Assembly (NCBI GenBank): GCA_037176705.1
Contig: CM073885.1
Coordinates: 221,972,290-222,036,289, forward strand
Direction: 5' to 3'
DNA: 64,000 bases
DNA from: Molossus alvarezi
Lineage: Eukaryota > Chordata > Mammalia > Chiroptera > Molossidae
Numbering within the stretch: position 1 is the first letter of the stretch; each line of letters starts with the position of its first letter. Of this stretch, positions 20,815 through 32,879 are shown piece by piece. The notes below the pieces were generated by a model. That model searched no databases. It was not told the DNA's origin and worked only from the letters and a program-made list of their open reading frames with translations. The position numbers and the translations under genes were made by a program.

Positions 20815-22165
20815 TATGAATACATTTTGTAAGCATATAGCAAATATAGGAATTTGATTTACAAAAGTCAAGCCTTGTTGAAAAAGAGTGTATTCCTGTC
20901 CTCCACCTCCACAGAGAGTATTGAAGTGTCTAAGAGTGAGTGGTGAGCTTAGAGTCATATTGGTAGGACAGCATGTGCAGACTATGAGAATGGGTTAGTG
21001 TGGGTGTCACAACTTTCAAGAGGTGTCAGCTGACAAGGACAGGGACTAGTTAAGATCAACAGGTCCCCAAAAGTTGTCAGCAAGAACAGAGAAAGTTGGG
21101 CATGCAAGGCATCCTTCTTAGAATGCCAGGACACTATACAAGGTCCCTTAAGCTTCATCTTGGAAAGAAGAGAAACCTCCTAGGGAATAAGAGGTCTTAG
21201 AATTTGGCTGGGGAGCTACTTAAAAAAAAAAAAAGGACTTTAAATGGAGATGATCGAGTTACCATGAATTAGACAAAGTTGTCAGATACCAATAGAAATA
21301 GCCCTCTAATTGGACATACATTTTATTAGAGAAAAATAAAGACGTTCAGCTCACAAAATTTGTCTAATTTTATTACATCAGAAGTTTTCACACATTTTTA
21401 ACAGTATTCAAAATAAGAAATCTTTCCTATCCCAAACTAGTCTACATCCATACATGTGTAACTGAAAACAAAAATTTACTCTAGTTACTTGCAGTGTAAT
21501 ACAGTTTCTATCTTAATCTGTTTTATTTCATTTGAAAAAGTAATGTTGGTCAAGATCCACTAAATTAGTTTTATAATCCATTGATGGGTCTAAATCCAGT
21601 TATCAATGGAGCGAAATATATTTTTCATTTGAAAAGGAGAGTGAGAATGAGTTAGCATAAATGGTATTGAATGAGTTATACTATGTAATTCAGACAATCA
21701 TGTCATCTTACAATTGCTCATCTAGGAGAGGAAAGTTCAAAGAGTAGAGAGTGGAGAAAAAATGCTTTATTGCTTTCTCTGAAACTAGTTATGTATAAAT
21801 GAAAAGAAGCAGGTGACTGAGGGGGAAATACACTGTTAAATTTAAACCAATATATACAGTGAAAGAAAGTAACTAATGGATTTTGTTACCAAGACTATAA
21901 TTGTGATGGGAAAGGAAAGGTAACACAGGGGGAGCATCTGCCAGTTATTGAAGGTTGAAAAAAATATATAGCAAGGTGAGGCATCATCAGGATAAGTCAA
22001 GGTGGCCATTCACAACAACAGCTCAAGGTCTAATTCTAGATCTAGAAATTTAATTTTGTGGGACCTCTACAGTTGATCAATTGCTTGAGGATACTCGTAC
22101 TAACCAAACACATGAGATTGCTTCATAAACCAGAATGTCAACACATATATTTACAATGGGGAATG
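20815..22165. other. Unique DNA, no gene seen
   Basis: No exon or repeat identified. A 12-base A run lies at about 21222. Confidence 0.4.
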
Positions 22166-22169
22166 AAAC

Positions 22170-22410
22170 TCCTCAACCAGGCATCGTCACCTCTGGATTG
22201 CCTGCTCTCTGAATCTAGAAACATATTTTTTAGATTGTGTTTCTGGAACCATTCACATCAGAAGTCACCGGGAGCTTGCTGAAAATTACAATGTCTCATC
22301 ATGATCTTTTAGAATGATCCTCTTGGCAGTGGGAAGGACAGAGGACGGGTGGAGTCTGCATTTTAACAACTACCCAGCTGAATTCTGATTACACTGAAAT
22401 GTTTGGCAAA
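22170..22410 (+). mobile_element. MER5-like hAT-Charlie fragment
   Basis: catcagaagtcaccgggagcttgctgaaaattac, then ggtggagtctgcattttaacaactacccagctgaattctgattacactgaaatg follow the order of the MER5 element. No transposase. Confidence 0.6.
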
Positions 22411-22462
22411 TACTAGTCTAGGTCCCTGGGGCTAAATGAATTGTAGATGGGGAGACTGGTGA

Positions 22463-22540
22463 ATTCATTTGTTCAACAAATATTTATTGAGTACTTAAAC
22501 TGTGCCAGGTTCTGTTCTAGGAATTCTGACACATAAATCA
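22463..22540 (+). repeat. Ancient interspersed repeat fragment
   Basis: ttcatttgttcaacaaatatttattgagtac and gtgccaggttctgttctagg form the same motif as 7178-7345, better preserved. Confidence 0.6.
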
Positions 22541-22654
22541 CATTATTTTACTTATTGTAGCTACTATGTATTTTGATGTCTGGTAGACTATTCTTAATTA
22601 CCTTTTTTCCCCTCTAAAATACTATTGAGTCTCACGTATTTATTGGGGGTTGGT

Positions 22655-22765
22655 TTGTACGGTGGTTGATAACTTGGGCTTTAGAGTTAGATGACCTTAG
22701 TTTAAATCTCAGTTCCACCATTTACAGTCCAGATACCCTAAGGACTCTGGGAAAACAGCTCCCAC
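22655..22765 (+). mobile_element. MIR SINE fragment
   Basis: gataacttgggctttagagttag, then tttaaatctcagttccaccatttac match the MIR 5' half. Confidence 0.6.
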
Positions 22766-22814
22766 TGAAGATGAGCTCATGACTGACATTTACACAGCAG
22801 TAGAGGGAAGTTCC

Positions 22815-23420
22815 CATGTGTGAGAAGGATCTATTTCTGGATCCTTTATTTCTGTTCTATTGATCTGCTGCTCTGCCAATTTCAGATTGTTATTAGTCAA
22901 TGGATTTGTGGTGTATTGCACAACACAAAAGGGCAAGTCCTTCTTTTATACTACACTTTACAAAATGTTCTTGGTTATTCTCATTCTTCATTGTACTCCA
23001 GAAGAAATTTAGTATAAGCTTATTGGGTTAAGACACTGAGATTCTGATTTGAATTGTCTTACATTTGGGAAAAGATAGCATTTCTACAGTACTAATTTTT
23101 TACAGTTAAAAACACACCATATGTGTCTCTATCCAGTTATTGTGTTATGTTCCTATGCTTTACACACTTTTGAAGAACTTTTGATTCTTCTACTTATTTC
23201 TAAACATTCATTAAATTTTCTTACCTATTATCAAAGAGCTATGGAAATGCTATCTGCTTTTATATGCTTGTTTGGGGAACTGCCAACTCCTTAAATTGGT
23301 TTATAATTTCAAATAAATTTTCCACTAGTTTTAAAAAATTTTCCCTGTAGATAATTATGCCTGAAAATAATAACTTGCCCCTCCTTCTAATATATATAAC
23401 ACACCATTTAGAATCTAATT
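22815..23420 (-). mobile_element. L1M-type LINE-1 ORF2 fragment, antisense
   Basis: ttatttctgttctattgatctgc, then ttgttcttggttattctcattcttc and ttagtataagcttattggg are the reverse of a LINE-1 ORF2 C-terminal segment. Heavily diverged, no open frame. Confidence 0.5.
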
Positions 23421-23589
23421 TTTACTTCCAAAGCCATTTTAAGTAATAAGAAAAATAGAGAATTTTTCTGTCCTTTGTAATAAAGGGAGAGACTGTGCCT
23501 GTTAAGATGCCTGTAGCTACTTAAATAAAATTCCTTACAACAGAGGCTGAATGAAGTTAGTTGGCTTCTTGATAATTAACATCATTATT

Positions 23590-23842
23590 CTTCTTTTTAA
23601 AAAATCCTCACCAGAGGATAATTTTCCATTGATATTTTAGGAAGAATGGATGGAAGGTGGGAAAGGGACAAAGAGAGAGGAGAGAGAAACACTGATGTGA
23701 GAGAGACACATTGATTGGTTGCCTCTGCACATGCCCGGACCAGGGTTGGGATTGAACCCGCAACCCAGTTACATGCCCTTGACTGGGAATCCAACCCATG
23801 ACTCTCTGGTACAATAACCACTGAGAGATGCTGGCCAGGGCC
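23590..23842 (-). mobile_element. VES SINE with exact target duplication
   Basis: Head at 23842 (ccctggccagcatctctcag on the minus strand), pyrimidine tract, and a tcctcaccagaggataa tail at the left. acatcattatt flanks it exactly at 23579-23589 and 23843-23853. Confidence 0.9.
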
Positions 23843-23899
23843 ACATCATTATTATCCTGGATTTTCCTCAATGATTTAAGATGGTTGGTGGGTCAAAAT

Positions 23900-24212
23900 G
23901 TACACATTATATTAAACTTTAACATAGAATGTTAAATTATTTTACATAAGAGTTTTACTCCCACTAGTAATTAGTAAGGGTTTTTGTGGCTTCTCATTTC
24001 CACTGATATCTGGTAATGTCCCATCTCTTGATTTTTGGCAATTTATGATCAGAAAAATTTTAAATTAGATTATTTGGAGGTTCAGTATCTGTCTTTTTTA
24101 TATATATATATAATTTGTTTTCCTCTTCTTAAAATATTTGATAATGTATATTGCTTAATTTTCTATTCAATGTTTATTTTTTGCCAGCAGTGTTTCCTTT
24201 TAAGAATTTATT
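23900..24212 (-). mobile_element. Old L1M, left part (continues at 30213)
   Basis: ttttactcccactagtaattag and ctgatatctggtaatg are reverse LINE-1 ORF2 C-terminal text. The related block continues at 30213-30930 (ttctaccagtttgtaacatg, ttccttaatggtgtcttttgat, then cttgttcttttttgaaattttggtggctc). The younger LINE-1 at 24227-30198 inserted into it. Confidence 0.5.
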
Positions 24213-24798
24213 CTTAATTAAAATATTTTTAATTAATTAATTTATTTTTGTTACAGATGTATCTCCCCCACCACCAGACACTCTCCTCCCGATCTTGCCC
24301 TCACCCCCAGCATTGTTGTCTATCCGTTTGTTAACCACACATGCATATAAGTTCTTTGGTTTATCTCATCCCTAACCCTCCCCCCTTCCTATGAGGTCTG
24401 TCAGTCTGAACTATACTCCTTTCTATGTTTCTGGGTCTATTTTGTTCATCAGCTTATTTTGTTCATTATATTCCACAAATAAGCGAACTCATGTGGTATT
24501 TGTCTTTCTCTAATTGGCGTACTTTGCTTAGCATAATACTCTCCAGGTCCCTCCATGTTGTCTCAAAGGATAAGAGATCTTTCTTTCTTATAGCTTTATA
24601 GTGTTCCATTGTGTATATGTACCACAGCTTTTTTATCCACTCATCCACTGATGGACACTTGGATGGTTTCTAGATCTTAGCTATTGTAAATAGTACTGCT
24701 ATGAACATAGGAGTACATATATTCTTTCTGATTGGTGTTTCAGGTTTCTTAGGAGATATTCCTAGAAGCAGGATCATTGGGTCAAATGGCAGTTCAAT

Positions 24799-24847
24799 TT
24801 TTAATTAATTAATCAATATAATTAATTTAATTAATTTAATTAATTTA
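24799..24847 (+). repeat. (TTAA)n low-complexity expansion inside ORF2
   Basis: Nearly fifty bases of TTAATTAATT-like units interrupt conserved ORF2 text; the copy at 46930 lacks them, so this arose in this element. Confidence 0.8.
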
Positions 24848-26116
24848 TGATGTTTAATTGAGAAAACACCATATTGTTTTCCACAGTGGCTGCAGCAGTC
24901 TGCATTCCCACCAGCAGTGTACTAGAGTCACCTCTTCTCCACACCCTCACCAGCACTAGTTGTGTGATAATTTGTTGATGGCAGCCATTCTGATAGGTGT
25001 GAGGTGATACCTCACAGTTGTTTTAATTTGTATCTCTCTGATGGTTAGTGATGTTGAGCATTTTTTCATATGTTCCTTGGCCATTTGAATGTCTTGTTTG
25101 GAGAGGTATCTATTTTGGTCTTCTGCCCATTTCTTAATTGGGTTCTTTGTCTTCCTTTTGTTGAGTTGTATGAGTACTCTATATATTTGGAAATTAACCC
25201 CTTATCTAATTTATTGTTGGCAATTAGGCTCTCCCATATAGTGGGTTTCTTTTCCATTTGATGCTTGTTTCTTTTGCTGTGCAGAGTTTTTAGTTTGATG
25301 TAGTCCCATGTGTTCATTTATTTCTTTGTTTCTCTTGCCTTAGGCATTGGATCAGAGAAAATTTTGCTGCATGTGATATCTGAAATTTTGTTGCCTACAT
25401 TTTCTTCTAGTATTTTTATGGATTCACAAGTCACATTTAAGTCTTTGATCCATTTTCAGTTTATTCTTGTGTATGGTGTAAGCTGGTGGTCTAGTTTTAC
25501 ATTTTTGCGGGTAGCTGTCCAATTTTCCCAACACCATTTATTAAAGAGGCTGTCTTTACCCCATTGTATGCTTTTGCCACCTTTGTTAAATATTAGTTGA
25601 GCACAATGTCTTGGGTGAATTTCTGGGTTCTCTGTTTCGTTCCATTGATCTATATGTCTGTTCTTGTGCCAGGACCAGGCTGATTTGATTATAGTGGCTT
25701 TATAGTATAATCTGATATCCGGTATTATGATCCTTCTTTGTTCTGTTTTTTCAAGATTGCTGTGGCTATTTGAGGTCTTTTTTAGTTCTATATAAACTTT
25801 TGAAGTATATGTTCTAGTTCTGTGAAATATGTCATTGGTAATTTAATAGGGATTGTACTGAATCTATAGATTGCTTTGAGTAGTATAGACATTTTAACAG
25901 GTATATGCTTGTTAAACAAGGTATATGCTTCCACTTTTTTATATCTTCCTCTACTTCTTTTTTCAATGTCCTGTAGTTTTGTGCAAATAGGTCCTTTACT
26001 TCTTTGGTTAGATTTATTCCTAGATATCTTAATTTTTTTGCTGCAATGGTAAATGGGATTGCTTTCTGAGTTTCTCTTTCTGTGAGTTCATTGTTGGTGT
26101 ATAAGAATGCCATCAA

Positions 26117-26215
26117 GCCCTGGCCAGTTTGGCTCAGTGGTTGGAGCATTGGCCTGTGGACAAGAGAGTCCCTTGTTCAGTTCCCGCTAGGGGCATGTAC
26201 CAAAAAAAAAAAAAA
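26117..26215 (+). mobile_element. Head-only VES SINE with A tail
   Basis: Only the tRNA-like head is present (gccctggccagtttggctcag to ctaggggcatgtacc), followed at once by a 14-base A run. The body and pyrimidine tract of normal VES are absent. It lies in LINE-1 ORF2 with no obvious duplication. Compare 42899-43002, which ends at the same place. Confidence 0.8.
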
Positions 26216-28449
26216 TACAGTCTATTTCTTGATGTTAAATTTGTATCCTGCTACTTTGCCAAATTGGTTGATTAAATCTAGTATATTTTTGATGGCGTCC
26301 TTAAAGTTTTCTATATATAATATCATGTCATCTGCAAATAATGACAGTTTCTCTTCCTTCTTTCCTATTTGGATCCCTTTTATTTTTTCTTCATGTCTAA
26401 TTGCTGTGGCTAAGACTTTTGGTACTATGTTAAATAGGAGTGGCAAAAGTGGGCATCCCTGTCTTGTTCCTGTTCTTAAGGGAAATGCTTTTGCTTTTGC
26501 CCATTGAGTATGATGTTGGCTGTAGGTCTTTCATATATGGCCTTTATTACGTTGAGATATGATCCCTCTATTCCCACATTGCTGAGCGTTTTTATCAGAA
26601 ATGGGTGCTGGATTTTATAAAATGCTTTTTCAGCAACTATTGATATGATAATATGATTTTTATCTTTCATTTTATTTATGTGGTGTATCACATTTATTGA
26701 TTTGCAAATACTGTACCAGCCTTGCATCCCTGGGATGAATCCCACTTGGTCATGGTGTGAATAATTTTCTTAATGTATTGCTGGATCCAATTTGCTAATA
26801 TTTTGTTAAAAATTTGGCATCTATGTTCAGCAGGGATAATGGTCTGTAGTTTTCTTTCTTTGTAGTGTCTTTTTCTGGTTTTGGAATTAGAATTATGCTG
26901 GCCTCATAAAACGATTTTAGAAGTCTATCTTCTTGAATTTTTTGAACTGGTTTGAGGAGAATGGGTGTTAGATCTTGTTTGAATGTTCTGTATATCTCCC
27001 CTGTGAAGCCATCTGGGCCTTGGCTTTTGTTTGCTGAGAGATTCTTGATTACGTCTTTAATTTTCTTAGTTGTTATTGGTCTGCTCAAGTTTTTTATCTC
27101 TTCCCAATTTAGTTTTGGGAGACTATGTGATTCTAGAAATTTGTCCATTTCACCTAGATTGTCCAATTTGTTAGCATATATTGTTCATAGTATTTGTTAG
27201 TAATCCTTTGTATTTTTGTGGTGTCAGTTGTTACTTCTCTTCTTTCTTTTCTGATTTTGTTTTTTTGGGTCTTCTCTCTTTGTTTTTTGGTGAGTCTAGC
27301 TAAGGGTCCATCAATCTTGTTTACCTTTGCAAAAAAACCAGCTCTTTGTTTCATTGATCTTTTAAATTGTTTTTCTTATAGTTTCTATGTCATTTATTTC
27401 TGCTCTAATCTTTACTATTTCTTGTTCCGGGTATTTCTTTTTGTTTGCTTTCTAGTTCTTTAAGTTGTGAGGTAAATAGTCAATTAGATTTTGTTTGTTT
27501 GTTTCTTGAGGTAGGCCTGTAGTGCTAAGAACTCCCCTCTCAGGACTGCTTTCTCTCTGCCCTATAGATTTTGTGTTGTTGTGTGTTTATTTTCATTCAT
27601 TTCTGGGAAGTTTTTAATTTCTTCCTTGATCTCCTTGATAACCCATTCATTGTTTAATAACACACTATTTAGTCTCTATGTATTTGAATGTTTTTGTTGT
27701 AATTAATTTCTAGTTTCATGTCATTGTGATCTGAGAAGATGCTTGATATGATTTCAGTCTTCTTGAACTTGTAGAGACTTAGTTTGTGCCCTAACATGTG
27801 GTCTATCTTTGAAAATGTTCCAGGTGCACTTGAGAAGAATGTGAATTCTGCAGTTTTGGGGTGTAATTCTCTGTAGATATCTATTAAATTCATTTGATCT
27901 AGTGCATCATTTAGACTCTCTGTTTCCTTGCTCATTTATTGTCTAGAGGATCTATCCAGTGATTTCAGCAAATTGTTGAAATCTCCTGCTATGATTGTAT
28001 TGCTTTTGATTTCTCCTTTGAAGGTCCTCCAGAGTTTTAAATATATTTTTGATGCTCCTCTATTAGGTGCATATATGTTTACCAAGGTTATATCTTCCTG
28101 TTGGAAAGATCCTTTCAATATTATGGAATGGTCTTCTTTGTCTCTAGTTATGGCCTTCATTTTGAAATCTACTTTATCATATATGAGTATTGCTACCCCA
28201 GCTTTTTTTGCATTTCGTTTGCTTGAAAGATTTTTTTCCATCCCTTCGCTCTCAACCCATGTGAGTCTTATATTGTGAGGTTGGTCTCTTGTAAACAACA
28301 TATTTATGAGTCATGCTTCTTATCCAATCAGCTACTCTGTGTCTTTCATTCAGAGTGTTATTCCATTTACATTTAAGGTTATTATTGATATGCACTTATT
28401 TATTGCCATTTTTGTTTGTTGTGGTTCTATTTTTTTCCAATTTTTTTCT

Positions 28450-29338
28450 ACTAATTACAGCAGTTTTTTCTTAAGATTTCTTGCAGTGCTGATTTGGTGC
28501 TAATATATTCCCTTAGACTTTTTATGTTTGGAAAGCTCTTTATTTGACCTTTTAATTTGAATGATAGCCTTGCTGGATAGAGTAGTCTTGGATTCAGATC
28601 CTTGTTTTTCATGACCTTGATTACTGTATGCCATTCCTTTCTGGCTGTAGTGTTTCTGTTTAGAAGTCAGCTGATAGCCCGATGGGGGTTTCTTTGTAGG
28701 TATCCTATTACTTATCTCTTGCTGCCTTAAGATTCTCTCTTTGTCTTTAATTTTTGGCATTTTAATTATTATGTGTTTTGGTGTGGCCCTCTTTGGGTTC
28801 TTCTTACTTGAGTCTCTCTATGCCTCTTGAACTTGAATGCCTTTTTCCTTCACCAAGTTAGGGACGTTTTCTGTCACTATTTCTTCAAATATATTCTTTA
28901 ACACTTGCTCATTTTCTTCTTCTTCTGGAACTCTTATGATGTGGATGTTGTTACATTTCATAGTGTCCCACAGTTCTCTTAGGCTGTCTTCCTGTTTTTA
29001 ATTGTTTTTCCTTTTTGGTTCTCTGATTGGGTGTTTTTTTTCTACCCTGTCTTTTAATTTATTGATCTGGTTCTCGGCTTCCTCTACTCTGCTGATTATT
29101 CCTTCCAATGTGTTCTTTATTTCTGCTATGTCATTCTTCATTTCAGTTTGGTGGTTTTCATTTCCAATTGGTTGGTTTTCAATGTTTCTATATCTGTACT
29201 CTTGCTGTTGAGCTTCCTCATGGTTATTACTCTGAACTCTTCCTCTGATATCTTGCTTAACTCTATGTTACTTATTTCTTCTCCTGTAGAATTTTCTTGT
29301 TCTTTCATTTGGGATTTGTTTCTTTGTTTCACTATTTT
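28450..29338 (-). pseudogene. LINE-1 ORF1 (RNA-binding protein) pseudogene
   Basis: ORF1p forms a coiled-coil trimer that binds the LINE-1 RNA. The N-terminal part (29138-29332) has VKQRNKSQMKEQEN-like text and a charged SKISEEEFRVITMRKLNSK run, leading into the coiled-coil region. The middle, with the RRM, is broken. The C-terminal domain at 28500-28760 includes MPKIKDKERILR and RIPTKKPPSGYQLTSKQ. Frame shifts and stops divide it. Length is close to that expected for mammalian ORF1 (about 300 codons). Confidence 0.8.
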
Positions 29339-30198
29339 GACTGTCTCTGTGAGTTTTGGAGCCTGCCAAATTTTTCCTGTGAGTGTTGGTGTTCCACTGG
29401 TTGTGCCTACTTCTACTGGGCTTGGATGAGTGTGGGAGAACCCACATTAAACACCACTGTCAAGTTTTACCTTCCTGAGTAGATTTGCAAGCCAAGGAAA
29501 AGTTCAGTTATCCTCTAGCTTTCTGCCTAGAGGCTATTAGTCTCAATTACTTGATGAGCCTCAATTTGTAGCCCCGAAACTGAAAGAAAAATCCCTCAGC
29601 TGAATAGGATTTCCAATGGGTGGGGCATTTGCTTGCTATCAGACTTGATGTTAATGAGCCTCAATTTACATTTCTCTGGCCTGGTTAGGTGATGTTAAGT
29701 TCCTGAGGGAGGGGCTGTTGCTTCTCCTTGGGGCTCTGGGAAGGGACTCTTTAAGTAATATGGCTACTGTTCTGTGAGGGAGTGATTCAGCACAAAACTG
29801 TCTGTACCCTCCCAGCTCTCCAAACTCCCAAGTTTTTCCACACAGTCCACTCTGCCCTCCCTCTGCTAGAGCCCAAGATGAGTGACTATAGTTAATACAG
29901 TGCTCTGTCTCAGCCCTCTGTGCTGTGGAGAGAGGTTGGGATTTTAACCCTGAGGGAGCTGCTCACAGCTAAAACAACTGCTGTCTGTAGGCTCCCAGCC
30001 CTCACTCTCACACCTCTGCAATTCCTACCATGGCTTGATTTATTGTCCTCTCCATCCCTGGTTATATGGGTCCTCTCCAGCTACTTTTCTGTTGGTTTTC
30101 CCCTATAATTTGTCTTTATTTTAGTTGTAATTCCAATTTGGTCCTGGGAGATGGTCTGTGTAGTTTCTATTCACTCCACTGCCATTTTGGAATCTCAC
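29339..30198 (-). promoter_or_regulatory. LINE-1 5' UTR
   Basis: About 860 bases upstream of ORF1, GC-richer than the rest of the element. The 5' tip on the minus strand reads gtgagattccaaaatggcag. In an active copy this carries the internal promoter; here decayed. 49340-50012 is the homologous part of the second element. Confidence 0.65.
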
Positions 30199-30212
30199 CT
30201 TAATTAAAATAT

Positions 30213-30930
30213 GTTATTTGTTATATATATTTTAAACATTTTCTACCAGTTTGTAACATGTTTTTCATTCCTTAATGGTGTCTTTTGATAAATAGATTAA
30301 AAAATATTTTTATATAGTTAAATTACCAACTTGACTCTCAATATTTCTTTGTATAAAAATTAAAATTTTACTTTTTATGTATGTCTTTAATTCCTCTAAC
30401 ACCTACTTGAAAATGGTGCATTATAAGAATTTGATATTTTTTCCCATACAGATAACAAATTGTTTTAATCTGATTGTCGAAACATCTTTTCTACTCTCCA
30501 GTGTTGTAATGTCACCTCTCTCATATACCACATTTCCATATATATGTTTACAGTTTTTATCTTCTTTTCGTCTGCTTAACTGATATATCTCTGAGCCAAC
30601 ATTACACTGTCTTAATCACAATAGATCTCCCTAAGTCCTTATTTCTAGTAACAAGTCTTACAACTTGTTCTTTTTTGAAATTTTGGTGGCTCTTCTTGGC
30701 CTTATATATTTGTTTCCTAAGTTAGTATGTATTATAAGTTTATCAAATTCCACAAATAACCTTGTTGGTATTTTTGTTGGAATTCATTGAATTCCATTAT
30801 AGATTAAGGCTAAATGATGTCTTTACTGAATTGAGGTGTTTCATTCATGAACATTATACCTCTCCAATTTTTAGTTCTTCTTTTATGTTCTTCAATAAAA
30901 TTTTAAAAGTTTTCATCATATATGCCTGTT
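30213..30930 (-). mobile_element. Old L1M, right part
   Basis: Continuation of the element at 23900-24212 after the younger LINE-1. Contains ttggtggctcttcttggcc and ttgttggaattcattgaattcc in reverse ORF2 order. Confidence 0.5.
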
Positions 30931-30934
30931 GTTA

Positions 30935-32600
30935 GATAAATTATTATGTATGTTTTTTTTGTTTGTTTGTTTTTTTGCTTTTTTGAATGGGTTTTTTAAA
31001 ATGAAATATTTTCAATTACTGATCACTAGTGAACAAGAACTCTTATTTTTACATGTTGATATTTTAAAAAATTATAATAAAAAGAAAACTCATAGATCTT
31101 TGATGGGTTAAAGATAATTTTTTTCTTTTTTTCTTGGCCTTTCACATTTTCTGCCTAGAGTATAATTATTAATTTATAATTGTACAATCTGAAATGCAAA
31201 ATTTTATAGCTGTTAGGTTTTTGTTTGTTTGTTTTGTATGTGTTTTGCTTTTCACTTGTACACATTTCATGGAAGTAGAATATTAGCTCTTGTTTTGGGG
31301 TCATTTGTGAACTAAAATGTGGCTCACTTCGAGTTATTTCTAAATGATAAGAAGAGTGAACTGTGTATGTTACTTATTTTTCTCACTTTTCATTTCTCTT
31401 CTAAAACACAGTCTAGAGAACAAGCTGCTTAAAGTTCCAGGTGATTTCAGGGACAACTGCTAATTGCTTGACTTACAAAATGAAAAATTGAGGCCACCAT
31501 TTCTTCCTCCTTATTCACAGTGGGTAAAAGGATTAACTTTTTCTTGAAATCTAGATGCAACCTCAGAATCTTTGATATGACATTCTAAGCATTACTTTTA
31601 CTTGGTCAGGATTTATATTGAAGCACAACATACTTTCTAACTCTAGTTTAAATAATAAGTATGTGAGTAGAGATTGAGCATGTAATTAAAGAATAGAGCA
31701 CATATCTTATAGGTTTTATATCCTTAGCTAAGGTAGTAGAGAGCATTTAATGAAAATCTGAAAACTATAAAAAAGTCACTAAAGTTTCTTTCTAGCTTTA
31801 GTCATCTGATGCTTTATGGCAGATGTAATGATAACAGCTTTTTTGGAGATGGGCTTGGATTTCTCGTAAGAGAGAAAGATTATACAATTTAGCACCTCTA
31901 TTTCTTCATGGAACCAGCTCATTAAAAGGAAAGTATAGTTGCTTGAGATTGTGACATTGGCAGAGAGGTCTCTCATGAAGCTGGTCACATTCCAGGAGGC
32001 GGGCATCTGGCTCATCTTACAGTTTCTCCTGGAGTGAGTTTGTGAACAGTGAGGAAGAACACACAGATGAAAGCCATGCGTCAAAGTCAACAGGGGGATC
32101 TTATCACCCAGACAGTGGTTTGGTGATGAAGTCACAGGTCTACATGACCAAACATGTATTTAGTCTTGGCACTTTTCCAAAGCTCATAAGAGCTAGTGAG
32201 CTTACATTAACTGCGGCCTTCTCGGAAAAATAGGAGAATGAGCTAACAAAATCCACACTCTGATTTCAACCTCTCCTTGGTGCCCTGAGCCCACAAGTGA
32301 GTACATTTGCCATTTATGAGTCAGAGGTTTTAGGATTCATGGATGGGAGGTGGCTCCCACCTCAACCCCTCCCTTACTATATTAAGAACCGTCATTCACC
32401 CTGTAGATTATGCTACTTTAATTTATCTTGTCCCTTTAAGATAAGCTTATTTAAAATGTAAAGTTCTGGATTAATAATATCCTGTTTTTGATATTTCTAT
32501 CCCTGTGGAGTATTTAATCAGCCTTGTATTAATAATCAGTTTTATTTATCCAGCATCTCATGGTAGCTTTTAATTTTCAGGGTTTTATTTTATAAATGTG
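30935..32600. other. Unique AT-rich DNA, one uncertain open frame
   Basis: No repeat family recognised. A minus-strand frame at 31779-32135 (118 codons) has mixed composition with N-x-T sites and a Lys-rich end. It shows no domain that I can name and no splice context. I leave it as possible retrocopy debris or chance. Confidence 0.35.
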
Positions 32601-32635
32601 GAAACTGATTATTTTAAACCTAGAAACTGAATTTT

Positions 32636-32720
32636 TTTCTTCTTTCTTTTTTTGCAAATCCTCACCTGAGGATATTATTCCATTTATCTTCAGATAGAGT
32701 GGGAGGGATGGAGGGAGGGG

Positions 32721-32771
<51 letters not shown>

Positions 32772-32879
32772 GTTGGGGACCAAATTGCAACCAAGATTTG
32801 TGCCCTTGACCAGAATAGAACCCGAGACTCTTTGGTCCATGGGCCAACATTTTAACCGCTGAGCCAAACTGGCCAGGGC
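32636..32879 (-). mobile_element. VES SINE with (GA)n expansion
   Basis: Head at the right (ccctggccagtttggctcag on the minus strand), aggatattattcc tail at the left. The pyrimidine tract has expanded to about 48 bases of GA (32722-32769, plus). Imperfect duplication tagaaactgaattt / tagaaattaaattt at 32621 and 32880. Confidence 0.9.

Larger units (their letters stand above)
24466..28409 (-). pseudogene. LINE-1 ORF2 (endonuclease-reverse transcriptase) pseudogene
   Basis: ORF2p nicks DNA and reverse transcribes the element RNA at the target. The start is the ATG at 28409, followed by an IITLNVNGIT run. Endonuclease motifs follow: CCLQETN (about 28300), VNIYAPN and GDFN (27940-28060), SDHN (27700). 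The RT part (26222-27166) has the PRPLSLLNID segment, [10 protein letters not shown] with the catalytic FADD (about 26330), and the GFIPGMQGW block. C-terminal frames at 25066-25317 (NTWDYIKLK) and 24466-24648 (LWYIYTMEHY, then KDKYHMSSLICGI and stop) complete it. At least ten frame breaks are visible, plus a SINE between the RT and the following part and an AATT expansion. Identification is certain; it has no activity. Confidence 0.9.
24227..30198 (-). mobile_element. Near full-length LINE-1, defective
   Basis: A 6.0-kb element with 5' UTR (29339-30198), ORF1 (28450-29338), ORF2 (24466-28409) and a short 3' UTR ending in T-rich DNA at 24227. A perfect 14-bp duplication, cttaattaaaatat, flanks it (24213-24226 and 30199-30212). 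Stops and frameshifts break both ORFs; a head-only VES SINE (26117-26215) and an AATT expansion (24799-24847) sit in ORF2. The same lineage is at 46395-50012. It looks young relative to the L1M it entered but is long dead. Confidence 0.9.

Noticed and set aside
26082..26507. Plus-strand frame of 141 codons
   Set aside because: It is the antisense of LINE-1 ORF2 plus a SINE head; LINE-1 antisense is often open by composition.
27928..28278. Plus-strand frame of 116 codons
   Set aside because: Antisense shadow of the LINE-1 endonuclease.
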